A DNA stretch of 64,000 nt from Chrysaora quinquecirrha (Eukaryota; Cnidaria; Scyphozoa; Semaeostomeae; Pelagiidae): NCBI GenBank assembly GCA_014526335.1, contig JACTAT010000049.1, positions 2,044,258 through 2,108,257 of the forward strand, in the 5' to 3' direction. Below, in pieces: positions 22,441 to 34,258 of the stretch. Under the pieces are notes generated by a model. That model saw nothing but the letters and a program-made list of their open reading frames with translations, did not search any database and was not told the DNA's origin. Made by a program: the position numbers and the translations under genes. Every line of letters begins with the position of its first letter. Position 1 is the stretch's first letter.

Positions 22441-25329
22441 TATCTTGAAAAAGCAGTCTGGTTCGCATAAATAACATCCATTTTCGTAATCAGCGTGAAA
22501 AACTGATCTAGAAAAATGGTGTCCCCTAAATTCCTCGCCAGGTGATACCTGGCTCACTCTCCGACTGGACTGTTAGCTTTTTACTAGATTGGTGTTAACC
22601 ATTCTGAAACTTTGTGAAATTGAAATTTCCGTGGGTGTGCTCTTTGACCATAAAATAGATTAGGCAAGTGCCTTGGCTATTCTTAGAAATGACTGTATTC
22701 TTAAAAGCAAACACTCCAATTCATTCTAAAAAGTTTATTTCACATAACAATTGTAATTCAAAGTATTCGACTTGTTGCCTAGACAAACAACACTTTTAGG
22801 GCAATAACCATGTCTCGCTAAAACTTTGCTCACCCGTTTTACTGTGCTCTGTGACTTTGATAGCTAATTCTTGGTTGATTTCGGCTCATTCAAAATGACT
22901 GTAGGTCGATCTGGTAAGCTCTGGGTCATTTTGGGTAATTCTTGCTCTTTTGGTTCATTTTGGCTGCTTCCATGTTTTAGTAATAGCTGCATCTTCAGTC
23001 GACTTTGGAATTGCATTACGAAATAAAGCATCAACTATGACTAGGCACAGGAAAGAGTAAGCATTTGGCCATCGTTTTCAGGAACAACTGTTAGACAAAG
23101 TTACTGGGTATTCTCTTTGACTGCTTTTATGGCGGTGATATCACTAATTCCCAGGGCAGTCACTTGTGACACATCAAGTGGATGGCAATGAACTTTATTC
23201 ACACCTGTCCTCTGCCCCATATTTCAAATTATCGCAAATCAAGTCCCTCAGATGTTGAAATTGACACAACCCTCATTGAGAAATTTTGTGGAACAAACTG
23301 GTGTATGTTCTAATCACAGAAAATCTGTGAAAATGTTTTCTAAACTCAACTGCTGGTCATCCTTTTTTTCTTGTTCCATTTCATGCTGAAATGGACAACA
23401 ATGATCTGGGTTTATAATAACAAAGATTGTCATCAAAAGTGCTAAAACATCTACAGTTTTCAGCTGATCTACATTGGCAAAACTTAAATCTGACTGACAT
23501 ATTTTAAATCTTGCCTCCAAAAAATCAGATAATTTGCACATTATAATTTTTTCTGCAAAAATTTCCGCACACTCAGCTTTCAGATTTGAACAGTGCAAAT
23601 TCATCACAAAAATGTCAGCTTTGACAATTCTTCTATGAACAAACAAAGCAATTATTAAAACTGTCTAGCATAATAGGGATATGCCCCAAGCAAAACAATC
23701 TCTGAAAAACATTGGCCACAAACATTGGGATAGATTTCTGGTCTTTGTTTAGGATTTGGCGATGAAAATATATTTTCCATCCAACAATCATCATCTCCGT
23801 TTCTCTATCATCCTCTTTTCTATTTCTTCCAGAAAACACTATGGGGGCCTTGTAACAAAGATTGGTGTCTCTTTGTTAAATATAGATCTTTAAAGAGATG
23901 TGATGTCCAAGCAGGTAGATGCCCCTTTGCCCCTCTGACAACAGCAACATATCTTTCCATGCCAAAACCTCAGATGTCCACACAAAATCGTTAAGAAATA
24001 TTCTCAGCACCGACCCAAGCATAGCTTGTCCTCGCAGGGTTGATTAATGTGTAGACTTGCCCCAAGTCTATTTCTTGATTTCCTTTTCCTAGGATCCTAG
24101 ATTCCATGTCAGAACAAAGGAGAGTGCCAGAGAAATAGACTTGTACCTTTCCCACAGTCATGAATAATTAATGAGATTATCCTTTTTGATTTTGAAGATG
24201 TTGTTTGTTGGCAGTGCTCTTAGAAGTCTAGAATTAGCCATTCAGCGCTGGAAAATGACAAAAGATTTTCGTTTTCGTTTTTGGCTTCTCCTTCCTGTTG
24301 TTACCTTAATTACCATTGACTCTGGCCTACAAATAAATTTGAAATATTAACTGAATCATTTTATTTTACGCAGATAAAAGAAAACACCATTATGAGAATG
24401 ATTGTGTAAAGAAGAAACTATGAATACGAGTTACCAGCTATCCTTGCTAATTCTTTTCCCCTCTTTGTCTGTGAAATTGAAAATCAAATCCCTGTCAATG
24501 TTAAACATCTTTGCAACTTTAGCTTAAAATATTCCAAATCTTTCTCCTTTTTCTCTTTGAAATTCCTACAAAAAATAGTCAATAAAACAGTTATTAAAAT
24601 ATAATATTAAGGCAGAATGGATGTTTTTAACATTGACAGCTCTATGTAGTTTATACAGCAAATCTAGTCAGACAGTAAGGTATTTGTTCTTAATTGCATG
24701 TTCATTGGTGTAAAAAAACATTTTCAGTTTGATGTTGGTTGTTTAAAGTGTAGCTCAAAAATGGAACAAACCAACCTGTTGTTCTTCATAAGGTGCAACA
24801 GTAATTGTTTTTACCATACCTGAGAAAAGAGCAATGCATGAACAAAAAAGAATAATTTTGGAATTCAATATGGCTGGTTTAAAATAGGAAGCAAAATGGG
24901 ACAATTGGAAAGAATAAGTTAGGATTATTAAAAAAAAATTATGTTAAACTATTAATGAACGAATGTTACTATTTTCCAAGCATTCATTGTATAGAAATGT
25001 CATGAAACATATTCAAACTAGCACAGTACTATCACAAATCTAAAAAAGAAATAGACAAATACTAGCCCTTGCATCAAGAACCTCTGCCTCAAGAACCTCA
25101 GCCTCAAAGACCTCTATCTGAAGGACGTCCCCCTCAATGACCTCTGCCTCTCCACGTAGCTCCTAGTTGGTTATCTTTAGTACTTGTTCTTTGTCCTAAT
25201 CCAGAGTCTCTTTTTCTACTGCCAATCCCAGTTCTGTTCCGCCGATTCTGTGTAAAGTCCCTAGTCCACAATTATGTTACTAAGTTTCAAATTAGTCAAT
25301 GTACGGCAGTTGTCTTTCTTTATTGTCTG
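22441..25329. other. Non-coding stretch with unassigned ORFs
   Basis: No recognisable gene. Minus-strand open frames at 23633-23839 and 23314-23646 lie head to tail and could be parts of one decayed gene. They contain FLEARFKICQSDLSF and HCCPFQHEMEQE, which I cannot place. A T/G-rich phrase (ggctcattttgg-like) recurs at 22870-22990. Confidence 0.45.
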
Positions 25330-25970
25330 TTCTTCAGTCCTGACATAATTGATGGTCTTCAGTCCCATTCCTTGGTCCTGTTCCTCAGTCTTGTTATCGT
25401 TCAGATGTTTGATCTCGTTTCTTGGTTCTGTTCCTTAGTCTTGTTATTGTTCATATTTCTTAGTCCTGAAATTACTTATGGTCTTCAGTCCCCTTCCTTT
25501 ATCCTGTTCTTTAGACTTGAAATTATTCATTGTCTTCAGTCCGTTTCCTTCATCCAGTTCCTTAGTGTTAAAATTATTCATTGCCTTCAATCCCGTTCTT
25601 TTATCCTGTTCCTTAGTCTTGAAATTATTCATAGCCTTCAGTCCCGTTCCTTTATCCTGTTCCCCAATCATGTTATTTTTGTCCTGTTCCCCAGTCCGGA
25701 AATTATTCATGGTTTTCAGTCCCGTTCATTGGTCCTGTTCGTCAGTCTTATTATTGTTCATATTCCTTAGTCCTGAAATTATTCAAAGTCTTCAGTCCGT
25801 TTCCTTAATTCTGCTCCTTAGTCATGAAATTACTCTTGGTCTTCAGTCCCGTTCCTTTATCCTGTTCCTTAGTCCTGAAATTATTCATGATCTTCAGTCC
25901 CGTTCCTCAGTCCTGAAATTATTCACGGTATTCAGCCCCCTTCCTTTGTCCTGTTCCTTGACGTGATTCT
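25330..25970 (+). repeat. 51-bp minisatellite, about 12 copies
   Basis: The unit is built on cttagtcctgaaattattca followed by a variable phrase ending cagtcccgttcctttatcct. Period is 51 bases with substitutions and some shorter units at the left edge. Because 51 is a multiple of three, long open frames appear on both strands with a 17-residue repeat. I do not regard these as genes. Confidence 0.9.
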
Positions 25971-27985
25971 AAGCCCTTTTGGTTGGTCCAGTCTTTTTCA
26001 TTCCACAGAAAGTTTAAGCTTTCTTGGCGTCTGTTTTTCCTTCTCTCTGAAAAGATCCTTCATGGAAATGTATCAATAAAGAAGATTGAACGCAGCATTT
26101 GGATGAAAGACATTTCTTAATAAGCTTTTGAAATCAGGCAATGGCATTTTGTTTCAATTGAAAGGGGTAAGAAGCATTTCCACAAAGCAATTCAAGCCGA
26201 TTGACTCAAAGATCACATAAACATCGACTTTGAGTATTTTCCACTTAGGAAAATTGTTATTTCCAAGTCAACAATCGAAGTATACATAACAGTTAGCAAA
26301 TATATTCAGTCAACTTCGTTACTGGTAGTGACTGTGATATACACAAAAACAATTAACATAAGCGCCAGTGATCTACGTCTGAGATGAAGAGAAAAATTTT
26401 AGTAGGAGCAATTTGTGCTTTGTTGTTGAACATCATTGAATATATTATTCAATTCAAACAAATTTCTTCGAACATTGTTTGAATCCACCTTTCAAATGCA
26501 AAAGAATACATCATTGGAAGAAACACAAAGAAATTTACTCGCTCGGTTTCATAGTGAAGCAAGCCAACAGGGAGGAAAACAGCGCTTTTAGAGCAAAAAT
26601 TCGCTGGTGAATTCTAGTTTTTTAGATAATTATTAAAGCAAGTGGTGCTGGGGCACTCAACCTTGTGAAAGGCAAATGAAATTTGGTGCGCCTTTACTTG
26701 ACCGGGCTCTTCGGTATTCAAAGTCAAACACTAATTCAACTCCGTGAAACCAATGTGGTGAAGACAATGGGGCCTTTTCTCAAACCGGCGGTTTACGATC
26801 GTTGAAGATTTGAAGCCCCAATTACCCTAGAAGAGACAGAAGAAAAGGAAAAGAAGGGGGCAATGCATGCCTACCCCTCGACCTGCTTCCAAGGAAAGCA
26901 GTACCACTTCAGGGGCTTGCACAGCAATGGAGAAATAACGATCAGCCAAAATTGTAAGAAGTTCGATGACTACATTAGTATATAGGGATGTGTCAGACTT
27001 TCTTTGTGGGAAGGAAGCATTTTTCTAAATTGAATTTACAATTGAATTTGTTGAACATAAATTATGGCAAGTGCAGAAGCTATTTTCCACAGCAGAGGCG
27101 AGAAATGTAAATTGAAAGTTGTACTTAAAGTTTAACTTTCAGCCTAAAAAGAGGGGGAATTAAAAAGCAGGAGTTCTTAACATTACTTTAGGCCTACACA
27201 AAGGATGAAACAACAATTCAGAAATAAATTGAAATTTTATTCAAAACATAAAAAGCTACCAACCTTTCACTGCTTTGAAAATAAATATAAATTAATTTCA
27301 CTACCGCTCGCATATGTTGAAGTTGTTTTCTTCAGTGCATATATTATGCATATATTAAAACAGATCTTTGATACAGAAGATGAAAATGTAGAAATTTCTC
27401 TTCATCGCGATGCCTGAACTATTAATGATCTAAACAACAACAATTCATTATGAAACAGCGATATCTTCAAAATACAGAAAATATTTGGACTGGAATCGGA
27501 GACCTGGTTCTTATCATTAATATTTAGTTTTTAAGAAAATCTGGTTAAGATAACGTGTCGCACTTAGTCATTATCCGCACAACAATATGAAAAAGCATGA
27601 TGGTGATGAGGTTATCATGACGTCACAAATACATACCCAAGTTGTTGTATCAGTGGCATATTGCAATGTCGAGTTCTATCCTGAGTATTGACGCTATGTG
27701 ATTTGCAGGTGTAATAGAGGGAAAAACGTATTGATAGGCCATGCCCCTGTGTCCTTGTGGTAACAGCTATGAGCATGACACTTCACAAGCACACTGATAT
27801 TGACATACCCAATATACCTGCTAAGTTACGTCATTTACCCCGTACCATAACTAAGTTATGGCAGTTTCAATTTTTGCATCTTAGGCCTGTATTGAAAATA
27901 AGCCAATGACGTCATCCAGGTCCAAAAGTGCCAAAAGTGGTTGTTTCTAGATAGCCGCCATAGTTCCAAATTTGACGTATAATGT
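25971..27985. other. Non-coding stretch
   Basis: No supportable gene. A 70-codon open frame at 27205-27417 has no recognised domain. The left boundary of the Ty3 relic near 27990 shows no LTR. Confidence 0.5.
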
Positions 27986-28003
27986 TGCCTTGGTAGAGAC
28001 TTT

Positions 28004-28915
28004 TTGCATAAAGCAAGCGCCGTTATTGATGTTCTTAAGAAGACAGTAACATTTTTGGATAAAAATACTGTTTTCTTTGCAAACGGTGAAACACCTCCGC
28101 TAGTCGCAGATGTTAGAGCCGAAAATACACAGGTCATAGATGCGCATAGTGAAGCAGTCATTCCAGCTTACCTCACAAGCTTCCCTGCAACACCTGTTAT
28201 AGGTCTAATTGAAGCTACGCCTAAGCTTTCTGATCAATATCATCTGCTTGCCGCAGCTTCTGTTTCTTCACCTGATACTGATGGCAACGTATCATTTCGC
28301 CTGCTTAACCCGACAGATAGCCCTGTAATTTTACATAAAGGAACATCTATAGGACAGTTCCTTTGAAATGGATAACGATGACGTAATCATGCCACTCGAG
28401 TCAGGTTCTTCTGCATCTATTGACAAGACTTCAGCGTCCAGTTCTACTGGCCTAGACAATCTACTCTCTGCATTCAAATCACTGCCAAGCCCAGCTCTGT
28501 CTGCTGCTCAGAATCATCAACTGAATGACCTCCTTAAGAGCTACGAGGATATTTTCGCCTCTTCCAATCTTGACTTGGGTCACATGACGGTTATTCAAAA
28601 CGAAATAGACACGGGTGACGCTAGGCCCATTAAGCAGCCACCGTACAGAGTATGTCAAGCGCAACATGCTGAAATAGAGAAGCATATCGCAAACATGTTA
28701 GAGCAGAACTTAATTCATGTCTCCAGTAGCCCTTGGAGTTCCCCTGTTGTTTTGGTCAAAAAGACGGACGGGACAACTCAATTCTGCGTAGATTACAGGA
28801 AATTAAATGTGGTCACGCGTAAGGATAGTTTTTAGCTGGCAAGAATTGATGACGCCCTAGACTCTCTTGCTGGCTCTAAGTATTTTACAACACTTTATTT
28901 GCAATCTGGTATTTA
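28004..28915 (+). pseudogene. Ty3/gypsy protease-RT linker and RT N-terminus
   Basis: 28004-28366 is the segment between protease and RT (AENTQVIDAHSEAVIPAYL, NPTDSPVILHKGTSIGQF). A one-base shift at about 28350 leads into 28368-28835, which has the RT entry blocks IDTGDARPIKQPPYR, SSPWSSPVVLVKKTDG and FCVDYRKLNVVT. A TAG lies at 28833-28835. Past it the frame reads RIDDALDSLAG up to YLQSG near 28910. The sequence then jumps to IVFSSTFDEHLSRL. The RT centre with the YxDD box is therefore deleted. Confidence 0.88.
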
Positions 28916-29256
28916 TTTGCAATTGTATTTTCTTCAACGTTTGATGAACATCTGTCACGTCTTAGCCTTGTTTTCTACCGCTTAAGAGACCCAAACTTGA
29001 AATTCTGTAAACTTTCTTGGTTTTGTTGTTTCGTTTGATGGCGTTCTGCCTGACATAGATAAACTAGAAGCAGTTAAATCTTTTCCAGTTCCAAAGTCTG
29101 TAAATTCGTAGCTTTCTAGGACTTTGTAATTATTACCGCCGTTTTGTTGATGCTTTTGCAAGGATAGCATCACCGCTAAATCAACTCACGCGAAAAGACA
29201 CTAGTTTTATTTGGAGTCCAGACTGCCAGTCTGCTTTTGCTGAACTAAAACGTAGT

Positions 29257-29739
29257 TTGTGTTCGCCACCCCTTTTGGCATACCAAGATTTAGGCCAACC
29301 GTTTCACCTGCATGCTGACGCAAGTCAGTTTTCTCTAGGCTACATCTTAGGCCAAAATATCAACGGTAAAGAAACTGTTATTGCTTATGGTGGTCGCGAA
29401 TTAAACAAGGCAGAAACACATTATAGCACGACAGAACGCCAAGCTCTAGCTGTAGTAGATGGTATCAAGTGCTATCAGCGATATTTATCAGGTGCTAAAT
29501 TTTATGTTCACACCAATCACAGTAGTCTCTCTTGGCTCGTGCGTATTAAGGACCCTACTGGTCGACTTGCATGTTGGGCTTTGCAACTGCAACAATATGA
29601 CTTCGAAATAATTAATCACTCTGGCTCAGCTAACGCAAACGCCGACGTGCTGTCCCGTCGTACTTATCCTGTTGATGCTCTTTCGTCTGCTGACATCACT
29701 GAGATTTCGCTACCTGTGACAGTTTTAGATCAGCTGTGA
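29257..29739 (+). pseudogene. Ty3/gypsy RNase H domain
   Basis: The frame has PFHLHADASQFSLGYIL (first RNase H Asp), then GGRELNKAETHYSTTERQAL (Glu), then FYVHTNHSSLSWL, where the usual second Asp in TDH is N. It ends with a tether (SGSANANADVLSRR). This is the standard RNase H of Ty3-like pol. It follows the RT remnant and precedes the integrase zinc finger. Confidence 0.88.
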
Positions 29740-29959
29740 CAGTAATTTGTTCGATATTATTTGCTATCTAGAAACCAGGCGGTTGCCTTCAGACAACTCA
29801 CTAACTCGTGCTCTGCTACTGTCTATTGATTCGTATTATCTTGATGACCATGGAATTCTTTGTCATCTGTGAACCCATGGTGGTCGATGTGTTAAATCAT
29901 TGTTTACTCAGGTTGTTATTCCAGCTTCTCTTCGCTACGAAATCCTTGTCGCATGGCAT

Positions 29960-30636
29960 GATGATGTCACTGCAGATCATCTCAGTGTTTCTAAGACATG
30001 AATAAATTCGCTCTCGCTATTGTTGGCACAGTATGTATAAGGACATTAAGCATTGGTGCAAGTCATGCATTGATTGCTCCACTTTTGCCTATTCCGTTGG
30101 ATGGTGCGTTCGATCGCGTTGCAATGGACATTCTCAGTCCGTTTTCAGTTACTCATGATGGTAATCACTACATCATCGTCTTCTCCAATTACTATACTCG
30201 TTGGCCTGAAGCTTTTGCTATTCCTTCGACCAAAGCTACTCGCATCCCTAAGTTGATTGTCGACGAAATTGTCTCTTGCCATGGTGCACCTCGCACACTT
30301 TTGTCAGATCGAGGATCCAACTTTCTCTCTGCAATCGTCAAGGAAGTCTGCTCCATCATCAACACTCGTCGACTTCACACGACCTCTTATCATCTGCAAA
30401 CCGACGGTCTTGTCGAGCATTTTAATGCAACGTTAGCAGAAGGTCTCTCGATGTATGTGAGCACTAATCAAAAGGATTGGGACAGACAACTTGCTTTAAT
30501 TTTATTCGCCTACCGTATGTCACCAAATGCAATGACAGGAGAGTCTCCGATTTATCTTCTTTACGGCCGAGAGCCACGTCTACCGATCGATGCAACTTTA
30601 TTACTCCCAGATTCGAATTTGTCCTCGTTCTTATGA
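29960..30636 (+). pseudogene. Ty3/gypsy integrase
   Basis: The zinc-binding H2C2 module is recognisable at about 29965-30080, in a frame different from the core (SRYCWHSMYKDIKHWCKSC). The catalytic core at 30098-30560 has MDILSPF (Asp), LSDRGSNFLS (Asp) and LVEHFNATL (Glu), so the DDE triad is kept. The post-core segment FAYRMSPNAMTGESPIYLLY is typical of Ty3/gypsy. It ends at a stop at 30634-30636 without a chromodomain. Confidence 0.88.
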
Positions 30637-31090
30637 ATTCAGGGCTATTATAAGACAACTAAAGAAAACTGTGCTTCGCCAACAAAACAAAGATGGAAAA
30701 GACGTATTTAAAAACCACTTATACTCTTTGGCTCTCACTTTGCAGCCAGAGGAAAATGATTCCTTCAAATTGAGGCAATTGTGTGTTGATGCAATAGAAC
30801 ACAATAAAAATTATAAGCAATTCATAGCTAATTCAGAACACGCACTGGGCTCAGTTGCAAAATCAGGTGTCTAGGCAAAATATTGGTTATTTGGTAACAA
30901 AATTTTGTGCAGATATACTTGGAGTTGCAATCTTTGTTCTGACATCACATTTTGAGATGAATATGGAACCATTTGTTCAGGAAAATATCCTGACAGAATG
31001 TGTTCTGTTTGTGGCATCTATATACCTGGCCATTATGATGCAATTTCAGAGGCCACTGAAGCATCAGAGGCAACAGCAACTAAAATAGAA
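30637..31090 (+). pseudogene. OTU-like cysteine protease scrap
   Basis: Open frames at 30590-30874 and 30855-31088 together resemble the later part of an OTU domain. FKLRQLCVDAIEHNKNYKQF matches the LR..C...I..N...Y..F helix, and PGHYDAI near 31035 matches the final catalytic-His strand. The Cys-box region (usually DGNCLF) survives only as an uncertain DGKDVF. The call rests on pattern only. OTU domains of this sort accompany retroelements and DNA transposons in cnidarian genomes. Confidence 0.4.
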
Positions 31091-31243
31091 AAAACAATCT
31101 CATCAGGTAATGAGCTTTTATTTCTTAGTTTTCAAGAACAGTTTATTTTTGTATGATATTTCAAAAAGTTTATGTTTTTTACAATGGAAAATTTATGCAA
31201 GCGTAAATGGTCATTCACGCTCAGATCACGAGTTTATTCATGT

Positions 31244-31532
31244 GGTCTCTGTGGCGCAGTGGTTAGCATGCTGGACTCACAACCCAAATGTTGTGGGTTC
31301 CAGCCACGGTCTTTCCACTTGGGTTGCAGAGATAAAAACCTTGGGCATGCTGTTAACACAAATGTGGCTCTCTCCACCTAGGTGTATAAATGGGTACCTG
31401 GTCGGTAGTTATGAGCGCCGTGTGTGGCTGCACCCTGCTATATGCTAATGCATCCAGACCAGGGGTAAAGTGTAAAGTCGACTGAGTAGCCCCAGGCTAG
31501 TAGTAGACTCAAAAACGGCAACTTTACTTTAT
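31244..31532 (+). mobile_element. tRNA-derived SINE
   Basis: The 5' part resembles a tRNA. A polymerase III A box (tggcgcagtggttagcatgc) starts near 31252, and a B-box relic (gggttccagcc) follows at 31295-31305. The tRNA-like head is followed by about 200 bases of unrelated body (tataaatgggtacctggtcg) and a T/A-rich end (ctttactttatt). This is the architecture of SINEs. As a tRNA gene it is defective: the T-arm consensus is broken and there is no matching acceptor stem. Confidence 0.75.
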
Positions 31533-31617
31533 TGTCCACCTACTCCTCTCAGCTCATTCATTGCATGCTCTGGTTTGATTCGCATCAGTACTACTTGTTT
31601 TTTCTCATTTCTGAAAA

Positions 31618-32625
31618 ATGTCGAGTCAAAGTCCTTGGTCAACTAGACCATCAAGAGATTCATCTCTTACAAATGATATATTATTACGATTGACTAAGGA
31701 TCAACTTAAACGCCGCTGTAACAGGTATGGTTTGCGTGCTACTGGTACAAAGGAACATTGGTCTCACTAATAATGTCCTATATGCATTCAAGAAACAATC
31801 ACCAGGATGAGAACTCGTCAGACAATGAATCGATAGCTGAGTCTTCAACAGGACAGACAGCCAACCCTTTCCCGATTGAAGAATTAAGAGCCCTGATCAG
31901 AGAAGAAATTGGAAACAGCAGTAAAAATCAGCACCTAATTCCACACAGCCCCAACCGCAGATCAACATTCTTTCTCCAGCCTCTGATGCTAGAAGTCCAC
32001 AGCCTGCCGCTGCTCCTATTTCAACCGTACAATCACGCCAAATTACCAGCTTGAGCCAACAACAACAAAAAGGTAACTCTTCCACTATTATGTTGCCCAC
32101 ACCAAAGGGCTGTTTACTGCCTTAATCTGTTAAAATATTTAAATCAATTCAAAAAAAATTCTCCCAGTATCCTTATATGATCCAAGCCTGAATCCAAACC
32201 AATTTACCCTAACGCTTAATCCTGGTGATGGTAGTAACCCAAATATCACAGTTGCTTCCCAAGGGTGTGTGAAACAAAAGATGAATAGTATCTCCACATG
32301 GTTTGAGGCATGGAATATTTTCGTACAGACAATGGTGCAATTCCACCCTGAGCTAGCACTGGAATTACTGTCGTACCAAGAGTCCATTTGCAGTTTCCAA
32401 AGGTTGTACCCCCTCAGTGCTTGGTTGAAGTACGACACAACCTTCCACATGAACATTGGCCTGAACAAAGAGCTATCTTGGTTTCGGACAGACAAATATG
32501 CGTTTAACTGTTTCTTTCGTTGTGCCTATAGCATTTCTGCTTCGCCTCAAACCCCCCAAACCCAAACAAGTTCTTGTTTTCGTTGCTTCTCACCCAACCA
32601 TATCTCCAGCCGATGTCGGCAAACA
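31618..32625 (+). pseudogene. SAP-domain / gag-like protein, frameshifted
   Basis: An ATG at 31618 opens a frame with a SAP-like helix pair (ILLRLTKDQLKRRCNRYGL, then TGTKEH). A one-base loss near 31758 shifts it into 31758-32054, which is Ser/Gln-rich and acidic (NPFPIEELRALIREEIGN). Another shift leads to a gag-like helical block at 32269-32540 (STWFEAWNIFVQTMVQFHPE, LKYDTTFHMNIG). A CCHC zinc knuckle, CFRCFSPNHISSRC, ends it at about 32578-32620. This domain order suggests the nucleocapsid protein of a retroelement, probably of the DIRS or related tyrosine-recombinase type. That class is inference. The 54-bp minisatellite begins directly after the knuckle. Confidence 0.6.
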
Positions 32626-32649
32626 TACCCCCAAGCCCATCCAATTTTA

Positions 32650-33728
32650 TTGAGGTTACCTGTAGTTACATTACATATAGGGACGTCACATATAGGGACG
32701 GTAAAGAGGTTACCTATAGTTACGTTACATGTAGGGACGTAACATATATGGAAGTTACATATAGGGACGGTAGAGAGGTAACCTATAGTTACCTTACATA
32801 TAGGGACGTCACATATAGGGACGGTAGAGAGGTAACCTATAGTTACCTTACATATAGGGACGTCACATATAGGGACGGTAAAGAGGTTACCTATAGTTAC
32901 GTTACATGTAGGGACGTAACATATATGGAAGTTACATATAGGGACGGTAGAGAGGTAACCTATAGTTACCTTACATATAGGGACGTCACATATAGGGACG
33001 GTAGAGAGGTAACCTATAGTTACCTTACATATAGGGACGTCACATATGGGGACGGTAGAGAAGTAACCAATAGTTACCTTACATATAGGGAAGTTACATA
33101 TAGGGACGGTAGAGAGGTAACCTATAGTTACGTTACATATAGGGACGTTACATATAGGGACGGTAGAGAGGTTACCTGTAGTTACGTTACATATAGGGAC
33201 GTCACATATAGGGACGGTAGAGAGGTTACCTATAGTTACGTTACATATAGGGACGTAACATATAGGGACGTTACATATAGGGACGGTAGAGAGGTAACCT
33301 ATAGTTACCTTACAAAAAGGGATGTTACATATAGGGACGGTAGAGAAGTAACCTATGGTTACGTTACATATAGGGACGTCACATATAGGGACAGTAGAGT
33401 GGTTACCTATAGTTACGTTACATATAGGGACGTAACATATAGGGACGTTACATATAGGGACGGTAGAGAGGTAACCTATAGTTACCTTACATATAGAGAC
33501 GTCACATATAGGGACGGTAGAGAGGTAACCTATAGTTACGTTACATATAGGGACGTTACATAAAGGGACGGTAGTGAGGTTACGTATTATGTAACATATA
33601 GGGACGTTACATATAGGGACGGTAGGGAGGAAACCTATAGTTATGTTACATATAGGGACGTTAGATATAGGGACGGTAGAGAGGTAACCTATAGTTACGT
33701 AACATATAGGGACGTTACATACAGGTTT
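32650..33728 (+). repeat. 54-bp minisatellite array, forward arm
   Basis: About 19 units built on gttacatatagggacggtag followed by agaggtaacctatagttac. Many carry an additional 18-base sub-unit. Because the period is a multiple of three, very long frames (over 300 codons) stay open on both strands, with motifs such as TYRDVTYRDGREV. These are repeat artefacts. The same unit recurs inverted at 34259-34850 and in a short run at 35479-35545. Confidence 0.95.
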
Positions 33729-34006
33729 CACTTTATTTGCAAGAGGGTGGCAGTATGACAAGTTGCAGCATATAGTATTATACCAATATAATATTGGTTT
33801 GAATGTTCTCCAATGCATCGACATTCGACATTAAAATAACAAAAAACATTTATCATATAGAAGATCAAACACTTAAATGGAACAGTAACTAAAACAGTAT
33901 ATAGATAACAGCTTGTTATAGCTTACAGGCAAATACTGAACCTGAGATAACAATGTGCAAATGTAGCTAATGTCAGCAAAGAAGTGTTAGTCAAAAACGT
34001 ATCAAG

Positions 34007-34258
34007 TCATAAATTTGAGGCGGTTGCAGTTTGCACAAATTTCTTATCTAAAGGGTCTTTATCAAATGGTTTAGGCAACAAATGTTGTTGTTGAAGTACA
34101 CAATCCATCAAAAATTTGGCATGCCTTTTAAATTCCCTTCCGTGGTCTTGCTCGTTTGTAGCAAACGATGTAGAGAGCAAATGAAAACCATGCGCCATCT
34201 CGTGAATAAAGGTGTTCAAGGTGGTTTTTGAATCTTTGACCCCTTCTTCAAAGAGCAA
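34007..34258 (-). pseudogene. SprT/Wss1-like zinc metalloprotease fragment
   Basis: The frame reads TLNTFIHEMAHGFH and then DHGREFKRHAKFLMDCV. The HExxH zinc-binding and catalytic motif followed by a helix with HGxxF/WK is the signature of SprT-like metalloproteases (SprT, Spartan, Wss1), which cleave proteins, including DNA-crosslinked ones. Only about 80 residues remain, with no start codon. The frame opens at the edge of the flanking minisatellite. It sits exactly between two arrays of the same satellite in opposite orientation, so it looks like the internal gene of a larger inverted structure. The C-terminal zinc finger of Spartan/SprT is not seen. Confidence 0.6.

Larger units (their letters stand above)
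27990..30636 (+). mobile_element. Ty3/gypsy-type retrotransposon pol, decayed, no LTRs
   Basis: A pol order of RT, RNase H and integrase (Ty3/gypsy order) is preserved in broken frames. No LTR pair flanks it. The 5' part lacks gag and the protease core, and the 3' end stops within the post-integrase region at 30636. Several one-base shifts and an internal RT deletion show it is inactive. Confidence 0.9.

Noticed and set aside
23314..23839. Two head-to-tail minus-strand ORFs that might be one decayed gene
   Set aside because: No motif I can name and no splice or repeat context. Left as unassigned.
25372..25966. Ser/Leu/Phe-rich ORFs of 130-160 codons that look like membrane proteins
   Set aside because: They lie wholly in the 51-bp minisatellite and mirror its period (17 residues).
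31244..31320. tRNA gene
   Set aside because: A-box and B-box relics are present, but the T arm and acceptor stem do not pair, and a SINE body follows without a terminator.
32547..33824. Long open frames on both strands in the 54-bp satellite
   Set aside because: The repeat period is a multiple of three and the unit lacks stops, so frames stay open trivially. Composition is purely repetitive and no start, splice or domain supports a gene.
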